The position numbers were made by a program, and so were the translations under genes. The notes beneath the pieces are model-generated. The model did not search any database. It was not told the origin of the DNA and saw nothing but the letters and a program-made list of their open reading frames with translations. This document shows, one piece after another, positions 23,289-26,872 of a stretch of DNA of 26,872 nt. Location of the stretch: assembly GCA_052039575.1 (NCBI GenBank), contig JBQGEK010000276.1, positions 1-26,872 of the forward strand. The letters are read 5' to 3'. Origin of the DNA: Patulibacter sp052039575 (lineage in GTDB: Bacteria > Actinomycetota > Thermoleophilia > Solirubrobacterales > Solirubrobacteraceae). Every line of letters starts with the position of its first letter. Position 1 is the stretch's first letter.

Positions 23289-24056
23289 GTGGATTCCGCG
23301 ACCGCCACCCAGAACGACGACGGCACCTGGATGCTCGATCCGGCGGGGATGCTCTTCGTCTACGAGCAGGGCGCCTTCCCGATGGACACCTGCGACGACG
23401 ACGGGGTCTTCCGGGTCGCCGCGTACCACGCCGACCCGCGGGCGGTGCTCGAGCTGGAGGCGCTGCGGCTGCCGCGCACGTTGCGACGGACGCTCGCGCA
23501 GCGCGGCTATCGGTTGTCGGTCGACGAGGCCTTCGAGGACGTGGTCTCGCGTTGCGCGACGCGTCCCGGGCTCGACCCGGGAGAAGTCTGGTTGACCCCG
23601 CGGCTCGAGCATGCCTACCGCGAGCTGCAGCGGTGGGGCCATGCACGCAGCTTCGAGGTCTGGGACGGCGACGAGCTGGTCGGTGGGACGTTCGGCGTGA
23701 CGATGGGGCGCGGGCACACGCTCGAGTCGATGTTCCACGCCGCTCCCGACGCCGGGACCGCGGCGGTGCTCGGCGCGGGCGTACGGCTGCTCGACGCGGG
23801 CTACCGCGTGCTCGACGTGCAGCAGTGCACGTCCCACACCGCGCGGCTCGGCGCGCACGAGCTCTCCGAGGCGGTCTACATCCGGCGGTTCCGCGCGTCG
23901 CTGCTCGGTGGGCTGCAGCCCGCGCTGGTGTCGTCGGAGCGCGGCCCGCACGACGCGGCCGAGTTGGTCGGCCGGTTCCGGGCCGACGGGGGAGCGACGC
24001 CGGTACTTCCGGGTACCGGTTGGGGCGCGCCCGTGCGGCGCTCGTCCGGCGGCTGA
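23289..24056 (+). CDS. aat: Leucyl/phenylalanyl-tRNA-protein transferase-like protein, divergent
   Basis: Aat moves Leu or Phe from tRNA to the N-terminus of proteins, marking them for ClpS/ClpAP. The 255-residue product follows the Aat order: YEQGAFPMD (usual Y..GiFPW), HADPRAVLEL (usual SPDPR), a DEAFEDVVSRCATRPG block, VWLTPRLEHAYRELQRWGHA then RSFEVWDGDELVGGTFGV, and TLESMFHAAPDAG (usual GESMF). The late block reads LDVQQCTSHTARLGA where most Aat have DCQ and HLxSLGA. It is clearly of this family but divergent at substrate-pocket motifs, so specificity may differ. The frame also has a GTG at 23277; 23289 is preferred because a TACGGT box overlaps 23277. Several terminator-like repeats follow. 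Confidence 0.85.
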   Translation: MDSATATQNDDGTWMLDPAGMLFVYEQGAFPMDTCDDDGVFRVAAYHADPRAVLELEALRLPRTLRRTLAQRGYRLSVDEAFEDVVSRCATRPGLDPGEVWLTPRLEHAYRELQRWGHARSFEVWDGDELVGGTFGVTMGRGHTLESMFHAAPDAGTAAVLGAGVRLLDAGYRVLDVQQCTSHTARLGAHELSEAVYIRRFRASLLGGLQPALVSSERGPHDAAELVGRFRADGGATPVLPGTGWGAPVRRSSGG

Positions 24057-24389
24057 GCCGCGCCGTTCGCCGAACATGGCGGGAACCCTGTAGGCCGGTG
24101 GCGGGACGCCGCGAGGCCTAGACGGCGATACCCGTCAGTAGGCCGAATCCGCGATTGGAGTCGGCCATAGGCGTCCCGACCTACCTCAAGTCGCACCGCC
24201 GCGATGTGCGACATACTCCGCGTTCTTCGGCGTGGCCTGGACGCGGTACGCCCCGGATCTCCGGGGACCGTACGTGCGGCCTCGAGGCCGAGCTGCGCCC
24301 CCACGCGCGGTGCCGCGAAGTCACCTACACGATGATGGAGATCTGCCTGTGTCCCTTCGAATCGCACGCGATCTGAGCGTGGTGAGACC
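24057..24389 (+). promoter_or_regulatory. Hairpin-dense non-coding region ahead of pntAA
   Basis: No convincing gene lies in these 333 bases; a TTG-started frame at 24155-24376 has no recognisable features. The stretch holds consecutive inverted repeats. TAGGCC/GGCCTA is at 24091-24120 with inner GGCG/CGCC, and GACGG/CCGTC at 24121-24136. A 10-bp stem with one mismatch spans 24141-24166. GTCGCAC/GTGCGAC is at 24190-24212, and GTACG-CCCCGG/CCGGGG-AC-CGTAC at 24246-24273. A 14-base perfect palindrome lies at 24277-24290. The first is probably the terminator of the Aat-like gene. The later ones may form a structured 5' leader of pntAB. No TANNNT box or strong Shine-Dalgarno was found before the pntAA ATG, and no known riboswitch class was recognised. 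Confidence 0.55.
24091..24120 (+). terminator. Hairpin terminator after the Aat-like gene
   Basis: TAGGCC (24091-24096) pairs with GGCCTA (24115-24120), with an inner GGCG/CGCC stem around GGA. It lies 34 bases after the stop codon. No T-run is present. Confidence 0.5.
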
Positions 24390-25532
24390 ATGAGCTTGAC
24401 GTTGGGTATTCCCAAGGAGACGGCCGACGGCGAGCGTCGCGTCGCGCTGGTCCCGGACGTGGTGAAGCGCCTTGCGACGAAGGGCGTGTCGGTGGTGGTC
24501 GAGCCGGGTGCGGGCGACCACGCGCTGATCCCCGACGCGCTGTTCGAGGAGGCCGGTGCCACGATCTCCAGCGACGTCTGGTCGCGGGACGTGGTCGTGA
24601 AGGTCGCGCCGCCGACCCCGGACGAGGTTTCCAAGCTGGGCGCCGGCTCGGTGTTGATCGGGTTCCTCGCGCCGCTCAGCTCGCCGCAGACCGCGACCGC
24701 GCTGCGCGACAAGGGCGCGACGGCGTTCGCGATGGAGGCGATCCCGCGGATCTCGCGTGCCCAGGCGATGGATGCGCTGTCGTCGCAGTCCAACGTCTCC
24801 GGGTACAAGGCCGTGCTCGCCGGGGCGGACCTGTCGACGCGGTTCTTCCCGATGCTGATGACGGCCGCCGGCACGATCCCGCCGGCCAAGGTGCTGGTGC
24901 TGGGCATCGGCGTCGCCGGGCTGCAGGCCCTCGCGACGGCCCGCCGTCTCGGCGCCAAGACCACCGGCTACGACGTGCGCCCGGAGACGGCCGAGCAGGT
25001 CGAGTCGCTCGGCGCGACGTGGCTCGATCTGGGGATCGACGCCGCTGGCGAAGGTGGATACGCCCGCGAGCTGACCGCCGAGGAGCGCGCTCAGCAGCAG
25101 CAGGCCCTGACGGATGCGACCAAGGGCTTCGACGTCGTGATCACGACCGCGTTGGTTCCGGGTCGTCCCGCGCCGCGCCTGGTGACCGCTGAGGCCGTCG
25201 AGGGCATGCGGCCGGGCTCGGTGATCATCGACCTGGCGGGGGAGACCGGCGGCAACTGCGAGCTGACCGAGCCGGGCCAGACCGTCGTCAAGCACGACGT
25301 GACGATCCACTCGCCGCTGAACTTGGCCGCCGAGATGCCGGAGCATGCGTCGCAGCTCTACGCCCGCAACGTGCAGGCGCTGGTCGAGTTGATGGTGCAG
25401 AAGGACGAGGAGACCGGGGCGACGTCGCTCGCGCTGGATTTCGAGGATGAGATCATCGCCGGCGCCTGCGTCACGCGCGGCGGCGAGATCGTGCATCCCG
25501 GGGCCAAGAAGACCGTGGAGGGCGCAGTCTGA
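24390..25532 (+). CDS. pntAA: Proton-translocating NAD(P) transhydrogenase, alpha-1 subunit (NAD-binding)
   Basis: The 380-residue product is domain I of transhydrogenase, the soluble NAD(H)-binding part. It has the typical start LGIPKETADGERRVALVPDV, an AMEAIPRISRAQAMDALSSQ segment, and the dinucleotide fold LVLGIGVAGLQALATARRLG followed by TTGYDVRPE. The enzyme uses proton motive force to reduce NADP+ with NADH. As in many actinobacteria and Rhodospirillum, the alpha chain is split, with the membrane part in the next gene. ATG 24390 has a weak GGTGAG upstream. The stop overlaps pntAB by one base (TGATG). It is preceded by the hairpin-dense region. Confidence 0.95.
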   Translation: MSLTLGIPKETADGERRVALVPDVVKRLATKGVSVVVEPGAGDHALIPDALFEEAGATISSDVWSRDVVVKVAPPTPDEVSKLGAGSVLIGFLAPLSSPQTATALRDKGATAFAMEAIPRISRAQAMDALSSQSNVSGYKAVLAGADLSTRFFPMLMTAAGTIPPAKVLVLGIGVAGLQALATARRLGAKTTGYDVRPETAEQVESLGATWLDLGIDAAGEGGYARELTAEERAQQQQALTDATKGFDVVITTALVPGRPAPRLVTAEAVEGMRPGSVIIDLAGETGGNCELTEPGQTVVKHDVTIHSPLNLAAEMPEHASQLYARNVQALVELMVQKDEETGATSLALDFEDEIIAGACVTRGGEIVHPGAKKTVEGAV

Positions 25533-25909
25533 TGTCTGCCGTGACTTCGCTGCCGACCGTACTGGCGGCAGCTTCGACCGAGGGCGCGAGCCCGCTGGTG
25601 ATCAACCTGGCGATCCTCGTGCTGGCCGGCCTGGTCGGCTACGCCGTGATCTCGAAGGTTCCGAACACGCTGCACACGCCGCTGATGTCGGGCACCAACG
25701 CGATCCACGGGATCGTCGTGCTCGGCGGCCTGGTGCTGCTGGCGACCTACCCCGAGCTGGGCGTCGGGACCCAGATCATCCTCTTCGTCGCGTTGGTCTT
25801 CGGCGTGGTCAACGTGATCGGCGGGTTCGTCGTGACCGATCGGATGCTCGAGATGTTCAAGGCGAAGCCGAAGCCGAAGGCTGACGCGGACGAGAAGGCC
25901 AAGGTCTGA
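25532..25909 (+). CDS. pntAB: NAD(P) transhydrogenase, alpha-2 subunit (membrane)
   Basis: The 125-residue product is the small membrane part of domain II. It has a hydrophobic helix at about 22-42, the conserved VISKVPNTLHTPLMSGTNAI loop with HGIV, and two more helices with FGVVNVIGGFVVTDRMLEMF, ending in a lysine-rich tail. These are hallmark PntAB residues near the proton path. It overlaps pntAA and pntB by one base on each side (TGATG both times), so the three are translated together. Confidence 0.95.
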   Translation: MSAVTSLPTVLAAASTEGASPLVINLAILVLAGLVGYAVISKVPNTLHTPLMSGTNAIHGIVVLGGLVLLATYPELGVGTQIILFVALVFGVVNVIGGFVVTDRMLEMFKAKPKPKADADEKAKV

Positions 25910-26872
25910 TGAGCGCGCTGCTGAACCCCGCCACCCCGGTGGCCTCGTTCCTCACCGACGCGAACTTCAAGTCGGTCCTCTACATCATCGCCTTCACGCT
26001 CTTCATCGTCGGCCTGTCGGGCCTGACGGGGCCGAAGACCGCGGTGCGCGGCAACCGGATCGCCGCGGTCGGCATGGCGATCGCCGTGGTGGCGACGCTG
26101 CTGGTCGATCCGTTCAACAATCCGATCCTGATCGTCGCCGGTCTGGTGATCGGCACCGTGATCGGCGTCCCGGCCGCGCAGAAGGTCAAGATGACCGAGA
26201 TGCCGCAGCTGGTCGCGCTGTTCAACGGCGTCGGCGGCGGCGCGGTCGCGCTGATCGCGTGGGCGGAGTTCCGCCAGTCGGGCGGTTTCGACGTCACCCC
26301 GACCTACGTCGTGATCTTCGCGCTGTTCTCGGCGATCATCGGCTCGATCTCGTTCTGGGGCTCGAACATCGCGTTCGGCAAGCTGCAGGGCATCGTCGAC
26401 GGCGGCTCGATCTCGTTCGGCAAGGCGCAGCTGCCGATCCAGGGCCTGATCGGCATCGCCGCGATCGCGCTGGCCGTGGCGATCACCGCCGGTGAGACGT
26501 CCGAGATCCTGATCATCGGCATCCTGGTGCTCGCCGGCATCTTCGGCATCCTGCTCGTGCTGCCGATCGGCGGCGCGGACATGCCCGTCGTGATCTCGCT
26601 GCTCAACGCCTTCACGGGTCTGGCGGCAGCGGCGGCCGGTATCGCGCTGGACAACCAGGCGCTGATCGTCGCCGGCATGATCGTCGGTGCGTCGGGCACG
26701 ATCCTCACGCAGCAGATGGCGATCGCGATGAACCGCACGATCATGTCGGTGATCATCGGCGGCTTCGGCGGCGAGACCGAGGGCAGCGCCGCCGGCGGTG
26801 CGTCCGGCAGCGGCGGCACCGTGACGTCGACGTCGGCGTCCGACGTCGCGATCCAGATGGCCTACGCCCGCC
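25909..26872 (+). CDS. pntB: NAD(P) transhydrogenase, beta subunit, 5' part
   Basis: The frame starts at the ATG overlapping the pntAB stop and runs off the window end after 321 codons; PntB is usually about 460 residues. The visible part holds about eight to nine membrane helices with typical segments TEMPQLVALFNGVGGGAVAL, GSISFWGSNIAFGKLQG, LPIGGADMPVVISLLNAFTG and ALIVAGMIVGASGTILT, then the QMAIAMNRT and GGFGGETEG boundary. A Gly/Ser/Ala-rich linker (ETEGSAAGGASGSGG) joins to the start of the NADP(H)-binding domain III (SDVAIQMAYAR), most of which lies outside the window. Confidence 0.95.
   Translation, partial: MSALLNPATPVASFLTDANFKSVLYIIAFTLFIVGLSGLTGPKTAVRGNRIAAVGMAIAVVATLLVDPFNNPILIVAGLVIGTVIGVPAAQKVKMTEMPQLVALFNGVGGGAVALIAWAEFRQSGGFDVTPTYVVIFALFSAIIGSISFWGSNIAFGKLQGIVDGGSISFGKAQLPIQGLIGIAAIALAVAITAGETSEILIIGILVLAGIFGILLVLPIGGADMPVVISLLNAFTGLAAAAAGIALDNQALIVAGMIVGASGTILTQQMAIAMNRTIMSVIIGGFGGETEGSAAGGASGSGGTVTSTSASDVAIQMAYAR

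Noticed and set aside
24155..24376. 73-codon frame before pntAA
   Set aside because: TTG start, no ribosome binding site, no recognisable motif, and it crosses several strong inverted repeats.

Overview
The window is chromosomal DNA of about 70% GC, densely packed with genes that mostly abut or overlap. Gene content and order point to a deep-branching actinobacterium of the Thermoleophilia/Solirubrobacterales type (Patulibacter- or Solirubrobacter-like). The signs are a pyrH-frr-uppS-cdsA-dxr-rseP run, a pgsA / FHA (GarA-like) / MerR (FtsR-like) order recalling the mycobacterial Rv1822-Rv1828 region, a single-motif RsiG-like protein, and TANNNT -10 boxes placed directly before start codons. 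The genus is an inference. No phage, insertion sequence, CRISPR array, tRNA or rRNA was seen.

Layout. 1-5518 (+): nucleotide, translation, lipid-carrier and isoprenoid genes: pyrH (3' part), frr, uppS, cdsA, dxr and the site-2 protease rseP. A tandem pair of hairpin repeats lies between dxr and rseP. 5653-7083 (+): an APC-family permease. 7130-7756 (-): a SAM methyltransferase. 8001-9281 (+): ispG. 9382-10872 (-): a secreted glycoside hydrolase-like protein. 11036-15781 (+): proS, pgsA, an RsiG-like c-di-GMP anti-sigma candidate, a zinc-ribbon FHA protein, a MerR regulator and an SRPBCC protein. 15791-16855 (-): a one-pass membrane protein joining a sigma-region-4-like HTH to an anti-sigma (RskA-like) outer domain. 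16965-17366 (+): a hotdog thioesterase. 17494-19278 (-): glutamine-dependent NAD+ synthetase. 19403-20366 (+): a c-di-AMP (ydaO) riboswitch followed by an RlpA-like cell-wall protein. 20442-24056 (+): dinB, an alpha/beta hydrolase, a double-hotdog thioesterase and a divergent Aat-like aminoacyl-tRNA-protein transferase. 24057-24389: a non-coding stretch dense in hairpins. 24390-26872 (+): the proton-translocating transhydrogenase pntAA-pntAB-pntB, with pntB running off the end.

How it fits together. The first block supplies UMP, ribosome recycling, undecaprenyl carrier, CDP-diacylglycerol and MEP-pathway intermediates; ispG and pgsA further along belong to the same isoprenoid and phospholipid routes. 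The middle holds an envelope and signalling cluster: a c-di-GMP-type anti-sigma candidate, an FHA phospho-switch, an FtsR-type regulator and a membrane sigma/anti-sigma-like fusion. A c-di-AMP riboswitch controlling a wall protein follows about 5 kb later. nadE and pntAB both serve the NAD(P)(H) pool.

The most interesting items are the RsiG-like protein with Gln-to-His in its ligand motif, the sigma4/anti-sigma fusion, the ydaO riboswitch, the pntAB hairpin leader, the dxr-rseP tandem hairpins, and a consistent leaderless promoter architecture that decides many of the start codons given here.
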